42,308 nucleotides of DNA, from NCBI GenBank assembly GCA_023246195.1, contig JAHFIW010000008.1, positions 1-42,308 of the forward strand. The letters are read 5' to 3'. A program made the position numbers and the translations under genes. The notes beneath the pieces were generated by a model, which was not told the origin of the DNA, ran no database searches, and saw only the letters and a program-made list of their open reading frames with translations. Shown in pieces: positions 9,902 to 19,778 of this stretch. Positions within the stretch are counted from its first letter, which is position 1, and the number at the start of each line of letters is the position of its first letter. The stretch comes from a bacterium (GTDB lineage Bacteria > Patescibacteriota > Patescibacteriia > SG8-24).

Positions 9902-10789
9902 ATGGACCCTCTCAAGAAATTCGCTAATCTTCGTGAAAAACCGCTTCTGCTCCTCTCTCTGCCAGAAGTAAACCGAGTGGCCTCTCTGACGGTAAAAGAC
10001 GCACTGAGCGGCAAGAAGGAGAATGAACTGGACGTCATTTTGCAGACGCCGGGCGGTGATATCGACGCCGCTTTTTGCATCATCAAGCTGCTCCGTAACC
10101 ATGCAGCCAAAATCAATATCTTTGTCCCCTGGTACGCAAAAAGCGCAGGTACTCTTATCTGTTTGGGTGCTGATAGGATTTGCCTCTCGGAGCTATCCGA
10201 GCTCGGCCCTCTTGATTCGCAAATCCACGAACGTCAGGACGGCGACAGCGGCACCTATAAATCCGCACTGAACGGATTTAAAGCGCTGGACCAGATTCAA
10301 AACCATGCGTTTGAAGTTCTTGACGCCGCCACTAAAATCATCGCCAGCCGCAGCGACCTTAAAATGTCCGAAGCTATCGGTTTGGCGATTGAATTTGTCG
10401 CGAAGACGGCAGGCAATCTTTATGCCAAGCTTGATCCGATGGTAATCGGTGCGTATACTCGCGCACTCGAGGTCGGTGAGAACTATGGCGTTCGGGTGTT
10501 GACCCATTATATGAAATGGAACAACCAAAAGGCGAGTCAAGTTGTGAAGTCGCTTGTTCGCGACTACCCATCTCATGAGTTTGTGATTGACCTCGATGAG
10601 CTCACCCGCCTCGGCCTGCCTGTACACGAGATTTCGGCGGACGAGTTGCCCCTGGTCGAAGAGATTGGTAAAATGATAGCGTCCGAGCAGACACCTCAAA
10701 TTTGTTTCGTTAAAAATGACGTGAAAACCGCGCCGGAGCCCGCCCAGCAACTGGTCGAAGCAAAAAAGAAACAAGCTGCTCATGCTTAA
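9902..10789 (+). CDS. Serine dehydrogenase proteinase-like (SDH_sah, ClpP-fold) serine protease
   Basis: VILQTPGGDIDAAFCIIKLLR, YAKSAGTLICLGADRICLSELSELGPLDSQ pattern of the SDH_sah/ClpP clan. Confidence 0.85.
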   Translation: MDPLKKFANLREKPLLLLSLPEVNRVASLTVKDALSGKKENELDVILQTPGGDIDAAFCIIKLLRNHAAKINIFVPWYAKSAGTLICLGADRICLSELSELGPLDSQIHERQDGDSGTYKSALNGFKALDQIQNHAFEVLDAATKIIASRSDLKMSEAIGLAIEFVAKTAGNLYAKLDPMVIGAYTRALEVGENYGVRVLTHYMKWNNQKASQVVKSLVRDYPSHEFVIDLDELTRLGLPVHEISADELPLVEEIGKMIASEQTPQICFVKNDVKTAPEPAQQLVEAKKKQAAHA

Positions 10790-10803
10790 ATGACATCCTT
10801 GCT

Positions 10804-10986
10804 ATGAACAACACGGAGCCCGAAGCCTCGCAAACGAAGCTCCAGACGCAAGGAACATCCTCAGACCTGTACAAACAGGAAATCTCATCCTCGCGTCGTT
10901 TTGTACGAGAAACCGTGCGCGAAGTACGCTCGCATCAGGATCATCGTTCTTTGAACAACGACCACACGTGCCACATTAAACGTTGA
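10804..10986 (+). CDS. Hypothetical small polar protein
   Basis: 60 aa ORF directly downstream of the protease and before a terminator; no recognised domain. Confidence 0.35.
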   Translation: MNNTEPEASQTKLQTQGTSSDLYKQEISSSRRFVRETVREVRSHQDHRSLNNDHTCHIKR

Positions 10987-11040
10987 TGGTTAAGTAGGGG
11001 CACCCATTTATCTATCCGTCGAAAATATAAGGCCGAGATA

Positions 11041-11073
11041 AGCAGCTTTCTTTTGGAGAAGGTTGCTTTTTTA
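11041..11073 (+). terminator. Rho-independent terminator
   Basis: AGCAGCTTTCTTTTGGAGAAGGTTGCTTTTTT hairpin + T tract. Confidence 0.7.
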
Positions 11074-11172
11074 TGCTAAAGTATGTGCATCTATTGGATA
11101 CACGCCCGTTGAATTTCAAACGCTAAAAATGAGCGAATAGAAAAGGCGACCTAAGTCAGAATTTGCGAAGAA

Positions 11173-11619
11173 ATGAAACGTATGCAAAAAGTCCTAGTCT
11201 TTGGCACTTTTGACCTGCTCCACCCAGGGCATCTTGCGTTTCTCGATGCTGCGGTGAAGTACGGTGCCGTAACAGTTGTGATTACGCCCAATTTCAAAGC
11301 GAAAAAGGAGAAGGGGAGAGCCCCTCACTTTTCCGAACGCGAACGAATGCAAATGGTTGCGGCGCTGAAAAATGTTTCCCGTGTCGTTATTGGGGACAAA
11401 GGAAAAAAGTGGTCCGTGGTACGGCGCCTTGCGCCAGATGTCATATGCGTCGGGCACGATCAGCACGCAAAACATCCAGCCTTCTTGGCGCAATTGGCTA
11501 CACTGAAGAAACGGCCGAAGATCGTCAGGCTATCATCGTTTAAATCGTCGAGATACTCGACATCAAAAGTGAAACTGGAGATTCATAGGTCCCACCGTCG
11601 CAAACAATCAATCGTTTAG
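11173..11619 (+). CDS. HIGH-type cytidylyltransferase-family protein (glycerol-3-phosphate cytidylyltransferase / FAD synthetase-like)
   Basis: VLVFGTFDLLHPGHLAFL nucleotidyltransferase signature; later VRRLAPDVICVGHDQ. Confidence 0.88.
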   Translation: MKRMQKVLVFGTFDLLHPGHLAFLDAAVKYGAVTVVITPNFKAKKEKGRAPHFSERERMQMVAALKNVSRVVIGDKGKKWSVVRRLAPDVICVGHDQHAKHPAFLAQLATLKKRPKIVRLSSFKSSRYSTSKVKLEIHRSHRRKQSIV

Positions 11620-11624
11620 GGACA

Positions 11625-11653
11625 AAAAATACGCCTTGTCAGGGCGTATTTTT
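11625..11653. terminator. Bidirectional intrinsic terminator
   Basis: AAAAATACGCC-ttgtcag-GGCGTATTTTT perfect stem between convergent genes. Confidence 0.85.
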
Positions 11654-11658
11654 CCTGC

Positions 11659-11952
11659 CTAAAGTGGGCACTCTGACAGGCTGAGAAGGTTGTCGGTCTC
11701 AACTCCGTTTGCGACCGTCTTCACGTACTTGTTGCCGTGTCGCGAAACCCTTACAACAACCTTGACCCTCTGACTAAGACCGCCGAGGACGTAGGCTTCG
11801 CCACCCCGCTCGATCCAATCGACGAGCTGCAAACGGCTCAACTTACCCTTAGAGCCGGTGCCATCCTCAACCCAGCCAAGGAACGAGATCGCCTCGTACG
11901 GATCGTCATGCCTGCCGTTTTCCTTGTTGATACAGACGATTTTGATCGCCAT
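11659..11952 (-). CDS. DUF3892 domain protein
   Basis: MAIKIVCINKENGRHDDPYEAISFLGWVEDGT...VVRVSRHGNKYVKTVANGVETDNLLSLSECPL resembles DUF3892; ORF extends to 11982 but the ATG at 11952 fits the family start. Confidence 0.7.
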   Translation of the reverse strand: MAIKIVCINKENGRHDDPYEAISFLGWVEDGTGSKGKLSRLQLVDWIERGGEAYVLGGLSQRVKVVVRVSRHGNKYVKTVANGVETDNLLSLSECPL

Positions 11953-12062
11953 ATCTGTAAAGTTGGCCGGGGGAGTGACCAACGGTGTGTTTTAGCCGAC
12001 TTTTCTGTCCCCACAGCGTCCTTCCCAAGAACCTTTTTTTGGTATACAAAGAAGCGGTCCTT

Positions 12063-12084
12063 CCTGACCGCGCTAACGGTCAGG
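12063..12084. repeat. Perfect hairpin/inverted repeat
   Basis: CCTGACCG-cgctaa-CGGTCAGG. Confidence 0.8.
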
Positions 12085-12112
12085 GCAGAGAAGGGCTAGA
12101 TTAGATTGCTTC

Positions 12113-12141
12113 GCGAAACCGTCCACAGTGGGCGGTTTCGC
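12113..12141. repeat. Strong hairpin upstream of fic
   Basis: GCGAAACCGTCCA-cag-TGGGCGGTTTCGC (about 13-bp stem with one G-T pair). Confidence 0.8.
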
Positions 12142-12196
12142 TGTAGCAAGGCTAGCAACGACTTCTCCTCTTTTCAAGTTCCAAGAAATGGTCTAT

Positions 12197-12227
12197 ATTT
12201 GGAATATCCACAGGCTATATTCCAAAT
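12197..12227. promoter_or_regulatory. Putative operator immediately upstream of fic
   Basis: Perfect 11-bp inverted repeat ATTTGGAATAT-N9-ATATTCCAAAT ending next to the ATG at 12229. Confidence 0.65.
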
Positions 12228-12228
12228 T

Positions 12229-13371
12229 ATGCCCAAATTTAAGGCTGGAGCCTATACACAGCAGCAAACCGGATACAAGGCATTTGTGCCCAATTTCATC
12301 GATCAGCCCTATACTTGGGATGACCGCCGAATTGACGTTATTCTTGCCGATGCCATGCGATATTTGGGCGAGCTTAACGCATATTCCACCTTGGTCCCGG
12401 ATGTAGATTTTTTCATAAAAATGCACGTCACGAAGGAAGCAACGGTTTCGAGCCGCATTGAAGGCACGCGAACGAATATCGACGATGCCGTGAAGACCGT
12501 CGAGGAAGTTTCCCCTGAACAGCGCGACGACTGGGACGAAGTCCAGAACTACATAAAAGCGATGAATTACGCCATCGCCGAATTGGAGCACCTGTCCCTG
12601 TCGACACGCCTCATAAAGAGCACCCACAAATACCTCCTTGATGGCGTTCGAGGTTACGGCAAACAGCCGGGCGAAATCCGCAGCAGCCAGAATTGGATCG
12701 GCGGCGCGACGCTAAATGATGCGAGTTTCATTCCGCCACCTGCGCACGAAGTGCCCGCCTTGCTCGGTGACCTGGAAAAGTTCTGGTACAACAAAACGTT
12801 GACCTTGCCCGATCTTATAAAAGTCGCAATGAGCCACTACCAATTCGAAACGATCCATCCGTTTCTCGATGGAAACGGACGAGTGGGTCGACTGCTTATT
12901 ACGCTCCATTTGGTAAGTTTGGGAATACTGACGAAGCCGACGCTCTATCTTTCAGATTTTTTCGAAAAACATCGTGATCAATATTACGATGCGCTGAGCC
13001 GTGTCCGCGCCACCAATGACATGGAAGGCTGGCTGCGTTTTTTTCTTGTAGGTGTTGCTGAGACCGCTAAAAAGGGAAGGGATACTTTCCAGAAAATCAT
13101 CGACTTGCGAGAGAAATACGAAGATACGATCGAGAAAAGGATGCCGAGCCGTCGGCAAAAAACCACAAAGGCCTTACTCCTTAAGATGTTCTCTCAACCG
13201 ATCGTCTCGATAAACGACCTGTCAAAAATCGGTGACGAAGTCATTTCCTTTCAGACAGCAAGCACCATCGCAAAGGAACTCACGGACAGCGGCATCCTTG
13301 TCGAAATCACCGGCCGCAAAAAGAATCGACTGTTCGTCTTGGATGAGTATTTGAATCTCTTCCGCGGTTAA
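12229..13371 (+). CDS. Fic family AMPylator with N-terminal inhibitory motif and C-terminal winged-helix-like region
   Basis: [15 protein letters not shown] catalytic motif; SSRIEGT inhibitory helix motif; ATG at 12229 (ORF opens at 12106). Confidence 0.93.
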   Translation: MPKFKAGAYTQQQTGYKAFVPNFIDQPYTWDDRRIDVILADAMRYLGELNAYSTLVPDVDFFIKMHVTKEATVSSRIEGTRTNIDDAVKTVEEVSPEQRDDWDEVQNYIKAMNYAIAELEHLSLSTRLIKSTHKYLLDGVRGYGKQPGEIRSSQNWIGGATLNDASFIPPPAHEVPALLGDLEKFWYNKTLTLPDLIKVAMSHYQFETIHPFLDGNGRVGRLLITLHLVSLGILTKPTLYLSDFFEKHRDQYYDALSRVRATNDMEGWLRFFLVGVAETAKKGRDTFQKIIDLREKYEDTIEKRMPSRRQKTTKALLLKMFSQPIVSINDLSKIGDEVISFQTASTIAKELTDSGILVEITGRKKNRLFVLDEYLNLFRG

Positions 13372-13387
13372 CGAAACACCTCACCCT

Positions 13388-15412
13388 ATGTCATCAGGAA
13401 ATACAACAGGACAAGATCAACTCATTTGGGAGATCGCGGAGCTGCTCAGAGGCGGCTGGAAGCAGTATGAATATCAGGATGTCATCCTGCCTCTTGTGGT
13501 CCTCAAACGGCTCGACGCCATGCTTGCCGGGACGAAGCCGGCGCTACTCGAAATGTGTGAACGGCTGGAAAAGGAGAACGTCGACCGCGATCCGATCCTC
13601 AAAAAGGCTGCCGGAGCGGATTTTTACAACTGCTCAAAGTTTGACTTCGACAAACTCTTGGACGATCCCGCGCAAATCGCCAAAAACTTCCGCAAATACC
13701 TGCAAGGCTTCAGCCCCAACGTGCAGGACATCTTTTCGAAGTTCGATTTTGACCGACAGCTCGAACGACTTTCTGGCGGCAACATGCTCTATATGGTCGT
13801 GAAGGCTCTGAACCGCGTGGACCTTCATCCCGAACGGGTCAGCAACCACGACATGGGTGCGATTTTCGAGAATCTCATTCGGCGATTCAACGAGCAATCC
13901 AACGAGACTGCCGGTGAGCATTATACGCCACGCGAGGTCATCAAAATGATGGTCGAAGTTCTTTTGTCGCCTGACAGCGAGGATTTAAAGCGTGAGAACA
14001 AAGTGAAGACCGTGTATGACTGTGCCTGCGGAACCGGAGGCATGTTGTCGACTGCCAAGGAACATATTCTCGAGGCGATAAATCCGAAAGCCAAGATTTA
14101 CCTATTCGGGCAGGAGTTGAATGCGGTAACTTACGCCGTCTGCAAATCGGACATGCTCATCAAGGGCGACAACCCCGAGCGCATCAAGGGCGGCGACAAA
14201 GATCACGCCAAGGCGAGCACCCTTTCAAATGATCAATTTGCGGACCTGCAGTTTGATTACCTCCTGACCAACCCGCCATTCGGCGTGGATTGGAAGAAGG
14301 ACAAGGAAGCAGTTGAGCGCGAACACGAAATGCGGGCGTATAGCGGACGTTTCGGCGCCGGCCTGCCACGCATTTCGGACGGCCAACTGCTTTTCCTACA
14401 GCACATGGTCTCCAAGATGCGTCCCGTGTCCGACGGCGGTGCACGCCTGGCCATCGTATTTAACGGCTCTCCTTTGTTCACGGGCGATGCCGGCTCTGGC
14501 GAGAGCGAGATTCGACGGTGGATCCTGGAAAAGGACTGGCTCGACGCCATCATCGCCCTGCCTGACCAACTGTTCTTCAACACTGGCATTAATACCTACG
14601 TCTGGGTGCTCTCAAACCGCAAACAAAAGGAGCGTAAGGGACTGGTGCAGCTGGTCGACGCGCGTACCTTTTTCGAGAAAGAACGGAAGAGCCTCGGCAA
14701 CAAGCGACATAAGATATCGGACGCAAACCGCGAACGCATCCGTGAGCTCTATGACGCATTCGAGGAGAGCGAGTACTCCAAAATTTTCAGGACGACCGAC
14801 TTCGCATACCGCCAGATTATCATCGAGCGCCCTTTGCGGTTGAATTTTCAGGCAAGCGCCGACCGGCTGACGCGGCTCAGGACGCATAAATTATTTGCAG
14901 AGGATGTAGAGTCGACGAAAAAGAAAGCTAAAGATCTCGATAAGGAGGCCATTTTAGCTGCGCTCGAAAAATTTGGTGACAAGTTGTACCGAAATCGTGA
15001 GACGTTCGTCACCAACCTTGAGAAGATGTTCGAAAAGGCAGGGCTCAAAGTCACGACTCCGGCGATGAAAGCCGTCCTTTCAGAGCTGTCCGAGCGCGAT
15101 GAGACCGCCGATATCTGTCTCGATGCCAACGGAAATCCGGAATCCGACAGCGAGCTGCGCGACACTGAGAACGTGCCGTGGGGCCGCGATGTCAATGAGT
15201 ACTTCGAGAACGAAGTCCGGCCTTACGTGCCCGATGCTTGGATTAATGCTGAAATTAGGGATCACAAGGACAAGAAAACAGGAAAGGTCGGTTATGAAAT
15301 TCCGTTTACTCGCTATTTTTACCGGTACCAAGCACCGCGCGATCTCACGGCAATTGATGCCGACATTGTGAAGGTTGAGGACGAGCTTCTGAAACTTCTG
15401 AAGCAGATTTGA
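13388..15412 (+). CDS. hsdM: Type I restriction-modification system, methyltransferase subunit
   Basis: EHYTPREVIKMMVEVLL, YDCACGTGGMLSTAKEHI, DYLLTNPPFGVDWKK. Confidence 0.96.
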   Translation: MSSGNTTGQDQLIWEIAELLRGGWKQYEYQDVILPLVVLKRLDAMLAGTKPALLEMCERLEKENVDRDPILKKAAGADFYNCSKFDFDKLLDDPAQIAKNFRKYLQGFSPNVQDIFSKFDFDRQLERLSGGNMLYMVVKALNRVDLHPERVSNHDMGAIFENLIRRFNEQSNETAGEHYTPREVIKMMVEVLLSPDSEDLKRENKVKTVYDCACGTGGMLSTAKEHILEAINPKAKIYLFGQELNAVTYAVCKSDMLIKGDNPERIKGGDKDHAKASTLSNDQFADLQFDYLLTNPPFGVDWKKDKEAVEREHEMRAYSGRFGAGLPRISDGQLLFLQHMVSKMRPVSDGGARLAIVFNGSPLFTGDAGSGESEIRRWILEKDWLDAIIALPDQLFFNTGINTYVWVLSNRKQKERKGLVQLVDARTFFEKERKSLGNKRHKISDANRERIRELYDAFEESEYSKIFRTTDFAYRQIIIERPLRLNFQASADRLTRLRTHKLFAEDVESTKKKAKDLDKEAILAALEKFGDKLYRNRETFVTNLEKMFEKAGLKVTTPAMKAVLSELSERDETADICLDANGNPESDSELRDTENVPWGRDVNEYFENEVRPYVPDAWINAEIRDHKDKKTGKVGYEIPFTRYFYRYQAPRDLTAIDADIVKVEDELLKLLKQI

Positions 15413-15413
15413 T

Positions 15414-16754
15414 ATGGATTCTATAAAACAAACCGCTTCAGGGGGTCACGAACTCAGAAAATACCCTAATTACGAAGACTCTGGATCAGAGTGGGTTGGC
15501 AAAGTTCCCAGAGGTTGGAAACTGCAACGGCTAAAGTATGTTGCGATGATGAATCGGCAGGAATTGCCCGAAAATACTCCGCGCGATTATTCTTTTAAGT
15601 ACTTTGATATTGGCAGCATTGAATCGGGCGGACGGAAAAGCGCGCCATCGGAGTATACGTTTGAAAATGCGCCTTCGCGAGCCCGCCGAATTGTCCATGC
15701 GCAAGATACGATCCTCGCGACGGTTCGTACATATCTGAAGGCGGTTTCTTATTTTGAAAATCCGGACCCTAACACCGTTGTCTCAACCGGCTTTGCGGTT
15801 CTGTCACCCATTAAGGAAAAGATTGATCCCAAATATCTCTACCATCAGATTACTGCGGAAATTCTGATTCAAGACGTCGTGGCGAACTCATCAGGCGTCA
15901 GTTATCCAGCCATAAATCCTTCGCAACTTGGCTGTCTAGATATTATTCTGCCGCCACTGGTCACTCAAAAAAAAATCGCCGCATATCTAGATGAGAAAAC
16001 CGCGACGATTGACGAGGCGATTGAAAAGAAGCGGCGGCAGGTAGAGCTACTCAAGGAAAAATGCGCGGCAATGATCAACCGAGCCGTCACCGTCGGTTTG
16101 GATTCGAAAATCGAACAGGTTGACTCAGAAATTCCCTGGCCAGAGCAGATTCCAAAAGGATGGCGTATTTACCGTTTGAAATTCTTTTGTGACTTCCAAT
16201 CCGGCGACGGCTTTCCTGAAGAAATGCAGGGCGAAAAACGTGGCGACCTACCGTTCTTTAAGGTCAGTGACATTAACGGGGAAGGGAAGTGGGCGGAAGA
16301 GCCGTCAAATTTTGTTTCGAAACTTGATGCCTTGAAAATGAGGTGGCATCCGATTCCGTCCGGATCAATCATGATGGCAAAAATTGGCGCAGCGCTTGCC
16401 AAGAATCACCGCAAAGTGACAACAACCACCTCTTATATTGATAATAACACCATGGCAGTGAGCGGTAATAACAAATTAGTAACTGGCGACTACCTGTATT
16501 GGCTTTGGAAAAACATCGATCTTAAGGACTTCCAAAACATATCGTCTGTGCCATCCGTAAACATGGGCCAAGTACGCGGCCTTCGTTACCCCCTGCCGCC
16601 AAAGGCAGAGCAACAAAACATCACAATGTATTTAGATGAGAAAACGGCCATCATCGATCAGGCGGTCCAAAAAATCAACCGATCTATCGAGTTGCTGGCC
16701 GAGTATAAATCGTCACTTATCACGAATATCGTAACGGGAAAGGTCGCGGTTTAA
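15414..16754 (+). CDS. hsdS: Type I restriction-modification system, specificity subunit
   Basis: Two target-recognition-like halves, each ending in a conserved repeat: YLDEKTATIDEAIEKKRRQVELLKE and YLDEKTAIIDQAVQKINRSIELLAEYKSSLI. Confidence 0.95.
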   Translation: MDSIKQTASGGHELRKYPNYEDSGSEWVGKVPRGWKLQRLKYVAMMNRQELPENTPRDYSFKYFDIGSIESGGRKSAPSEYTFENAPSRARRIVHAQDTILATVRTYLKAVSYFENPDPNTVVSTGFAVLSPIKEKIDPKYLYHQITAEILIQDVVANSSGVSYPAINPSQLGCLDIILPPLVTQKKIAAYLDEKTATIDEAIEKKRRQVELLKEKCAAMINRAVTVGLDSKIEQVDSEIPWPEQIPKGWRIYRLKFFCDFQSGDGFPEEMQGEKRGDLPFFKVSDINGEGKWAEEPSNFVSKLDALKMRWHPIPSGSIMMAKIGAALAKNHRKVTTTTSYIDNNTMAVSGNNKLVTGDYLYWLWKNIDLKDFQNISSVPSVNMGQVRGLRYPLPPKAEQQNITMYLDEKTAIIDQAVQKINRSIELLAEYKSSLITNIVTGKVAV

Positions 16755-16768
16755 AAAGAAATTTTCCT

Positions 16769-19735
16769 ATGACCACCAATATTAAGGAAATCGGCTTTGA
16801 AGAATTTATCGAGCACTACTTGTTGAACCAGAACGGCTATCGAAAACGAGAGTCGGGTGATTATGACAGAGCCAAATGTCTCGACGGACAAATGGTCTTG
16901 GAGTTCATCCAGCAGACCCAACTATCTGAATGGCAAAAGCTTGTCGAAGGATACGGCGCCGACGCGGCCGAGCGGTTTTTGGATAGGCTGTCTAAAGAAG
17001 TTGCCAGCCGCGGAGTCCTCGATGTCTTGCGTGGCGAAATTGCCGACCGTGGCGCGCGGTTTCGCATGGCGTTCTTCCGTCCTGAAACCGCGATGAATAC
17101 GGAGACGTCTGCGGAATACGCCGCAAATATCCTTTCGGTTACTCGCCAAGTTAAGTTCAGCCAAAAAGACGAGAAGTCGATCGACATGGTGCTGTTCCTG
17201 AACGGACTGCCACTTTTCACCGTCGAGCTGAAGAATCAGCTCACCGGGCAGTCCGTTCGCGACGCGATGCTGCAGTATAAGCGCGACCGCAGCGTTAAGG
17301 AACCGCTCTTTGCCTTTAAGCGTTGCTTGGCGCATTTTGCCGTTGATGCCGAATTGGCCTACTTTACGACGCGCCTCGAGAATTCGCACACGCGCTTCAT
17401 GCCTTTTAATCGGGGCAATAACGGGGGTGCCGGCAATCCGGCAAATCCCGAGGGATACCGCACGGCGTATCTGTGGGAAGACGTCTGGACGCGCGATGGT
17501 CTCATGGAAATAGTCGGGCGCTTCGTGCAAGTGCAGCGCACGGAGAAAACCGACCGACATGGACGCGTAACCCGTGGAGAGGCCCTCATCTTTCCCCGCT
17601 GGCACCAACGCGAGGCCGTTCGTCGCATCGTGGCGCACGCACGCGAACATGGTGCGGGTCAGAATTATCTCATTCAACACAGCGCGGGAAGCGGCAAGAG
17701 CAATACGATCGCTTGGACGGCACACCGCCTCGCGGCCCTCCACGATGCGCAGGACAAAAAGATTTTTGACACGATTCTGGTCGTCACTGATCGTCGGGTC
17801 ATCGACCGCATGCTTCGCGATACCCTGGCGCAGTTTGAACAGGTGGCGGGCGTCGTCAAGGCGATCACCGAAAGTGCGGCGGAACTCAAGGCCGCACTTG
17901 AGGCGGGGGAGAAGATCATCGTCACCACCCTACATAAATTCCCGTTTATCCTGGATGCCGCGGGAACCCTGCCTGGCAAGCGGTTTGCAGTGATTGTCGA
18001 CGAAGCGCACTCATCCCAAACGGGCGAGGCCGCGTCCAAACTTCGCCAGGTGCTGACCGCCAAGGATTTGGATTCCGCCGAGGCCGAAGAGGCGGAAGAG
18101 GTCAGTACGGACGAGGACTACATCAACAAGGAGCTGCGCGCACGGAAGGTACACATGTCGAATTTGAGCTACTTCGCTTTTACCGCGACGCCGAAACAAA
18201 AAACCCTGGAGCTCTTCGGCACCCTGAATCCCGCGGACGGACGCTTCTATCCGTTCAGCATGTATACCATGCGCCAAGCCGTCGAAGAGCGATTTATCAT
18301 AGACGTGCTGCGCAACTATACGACGTACCGATCCTATTTCTCCCTGCTCAAAAAGATTCAGAACGATCCGGAGGTCGAAAAATCCAAGGCCGAACGCCTG
18401 CTCATCGGCTATGTGGAACGACATGAGCAGGCCATAGAAAAAAAGACCCAAGTCATCGTCGAGCATTTCCTGGCAAAGGGCGCCGAAATGATCGACGGTG
18501 AGGCCAAGGCAATGGTCGTCACGCGTTCACGTCTTCACGCGGTGCGCTTTAAACTTGCGTTTGATAAGTATCTAAAAGAGCGAGGCTGTCCGTTTCGTGC
18601 CTTGGTTGCGTTCACCGGCAGGGTGTCGGATGGCAGCGCCGAGTATTCCGAACCGGGCATGAATGGCGTTTCGGAAAGCGCAACGGCGGAGGAGTTCAAG
18701 AAAGTCGAATGTCGATTCCTGATAGTCGCGGAAAAATTTCAAACGGGTTTTGACCAACCGCTTTTGGCCGTCATGTACGTGGACAAAAAATTGTCGGGGG
18801 TTAACGCCGTCCAAACGTTGAGCCGCCTGAACCGAACCGCCCCAAAAAAGGAGGAGGTCTTTATTCTTGATTTCGTAAACGAGACCGAGGATATCAAGGA
18901 GTCTTTTCAGCCCTATTACGAAACGACGATTCTTTCTGAAGCAACCGACCCGAATATTCTGCACGACCTTGAGAGAGACGTCTTGGGATTCCGGTTATTC
19001 AACAGGATTGAAATCGACAGGTTCATTGCGGGGTACGCACATTTTCCACCGATGACGCCGGCGCAGGTAAACGCCGCCCTGGAAGAATACGTCGGGAGGT
19101 TCAACGGACTGCTCGAGGAGGAACAGATGGATTTTAGGACCAAGTGCCGCGATTACGTGAGACGTTATGCGTTCGTGTCGCAAGTGGTTCCGTTCGAAGA
19201 CCCGAAGCTAGAGAAACTATACGTCTTCCTGCGCATGCTCATGCGTAAGTTGCCCACAGCAAAAATCGAGATGCCGACGGAAGTGCTGGAGGCCGTGGAT
19301 ATGAGCACATACGGGCTGCGCCTGAATAGCGAGGATCGCATCGAGCTTGAGAAAAAGTCAGGATTGTTAGAGCCGATGACAGCAGGTGAAACGGGAGGCA
19401 AACCGACTGACGAGATGGAGGCGTTGTCAAAAATCATCAAAGAGATGAACGACCGTTTTGGCGGAGACCTAGGACCAGAGGGTGCAACGATCATCCGGGA
19501 CAGTCTGGAGCCCCGTCTCTTGGCTGACGAGGATCTCGTTGGCGCAGTCCGCGAAAACGCGCCTGATGCCGCCAAAATCGTGTTCGACGAGTCGTTTGGG
19601 GATCTGCTCGTAAAAATGTACACCGACCACTTTGCCTTTTACCAAAAAGTAAGCAGCAATCCTGAACTGAAGAAATGGTTGAACGATCGATTGTTCGAAC
19701 ACATGGTGAGAAAAATTCAGGAAAAGAAATCTTGA
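16769..19735 (+). CDS. hsdR: Type I restriction-modification system, restriction/translocase subunit
   Basis: SIDMVLFLNGLPLFTVELKNQ (PD-(D/E)XK), LIQHSAGSGKSNTIAW (Walker A), VIVDEAHSSQ (DEAH). Confidence 0.96.
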   Translation: MTTNIKEIGFEEFIEHYLLNQNGYRKRESGDYDRAKCLDGQMVLEFIQQTQLSEWQKLVEGYGADAAERFLDRLSKEVASRGVLDVLRGEIADRGARFRMAFFRPETAMNTETSAEYAANILSVTRQVKFSQKDEKSIDMVLFLNGLPLFTVELKNQLTGQSVRDAMLQYKRDRSVKEPLFAFKRCLAHFAVDAELAYFTTRLENSHTRFMPFNRGNNGGAGNPANPEGYRTAYLWEDVWTRDGLMEIVGRFVQVQRTEKTDRHGRVTRGEALIFPRWHQREAVRRIVAHAREHGAGQNYLIQHSAGSGKSNTIAWTAHRLAALHDAQDKKIFDTILVVTDRRVIDRMLRDTLAQFEQVAGVVKAITESAAELKAALEAGEKIIVTTLHKFPFILDAAGTLPGKRFAVIVDEAHSSQTGEAASKLRQVLTAKDLDSAEAEEAEEVSTDEDYINKELRARKVHMSNLSYFAFTATPKQKTLELFGTLNPADGRFYPFSMYTMRQAVEERFIIDVLRNYTTYRSYFSLLKKIQNDPEVEKSKAERLLIGYVERHEQAIEKKTQVIVEHFLAKGAEMIDGEAKAMVVTRSRLHAVRFKLAFDKYLKERGCPFRALVAFTGRVSDGSAEYSEPGMNGVSESATAEEFKKVECRFLIVAEKFQTGFDQPLLAVMYVDKKLSGVNAVQTLSRLNRTAPKKEEVFILDFVNETEDIKESFQPYYETTILSEATDPNILHDLERDVLGFRLFNRIEIDRFIAGYAHFPPMTPAQVNAALEEYVGRFNGLLEEEQMDFRTKCRDYVRRYAFVSQVVPFEDPKLEKLYVFLRMLMRKLPTAKIEMPTEVLEAVDMSTYGLRLNSEDRIELEKKSGLLEPMTAGETGGKPTDEMEALSKIIKEMNDRFGGDLGPEGATIIRDSLEPRLLADEDLVGAVRENAPDAAKIVFDESFGDLLVKMYTDHFAFYQKVSSNPELKKWLNDRLFEHMVRKIQEKKS

Positions 19736-19741
19736 CGCAGA

Positions 19742-19778
19742 AAGAAAGCCGCCCACCGTGCTAGTGGGCGGCTTTCTT
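19742..19778. terminator. Bidirectional terminator hairpin
   Basis: Perfect 15-bp stem AAGAAAGCCGCCCAC-cgtgcta-GTGGGCGGCTTTCTT between convergent genes. Confidence 0.9.

Noticed and set aside
15414-16754. HsdS phase-variation repeats or truncated hsdS copies
   Set aside because: No inverted hsdS fragments, simple repeats or invertase seen; single intact hsdS.
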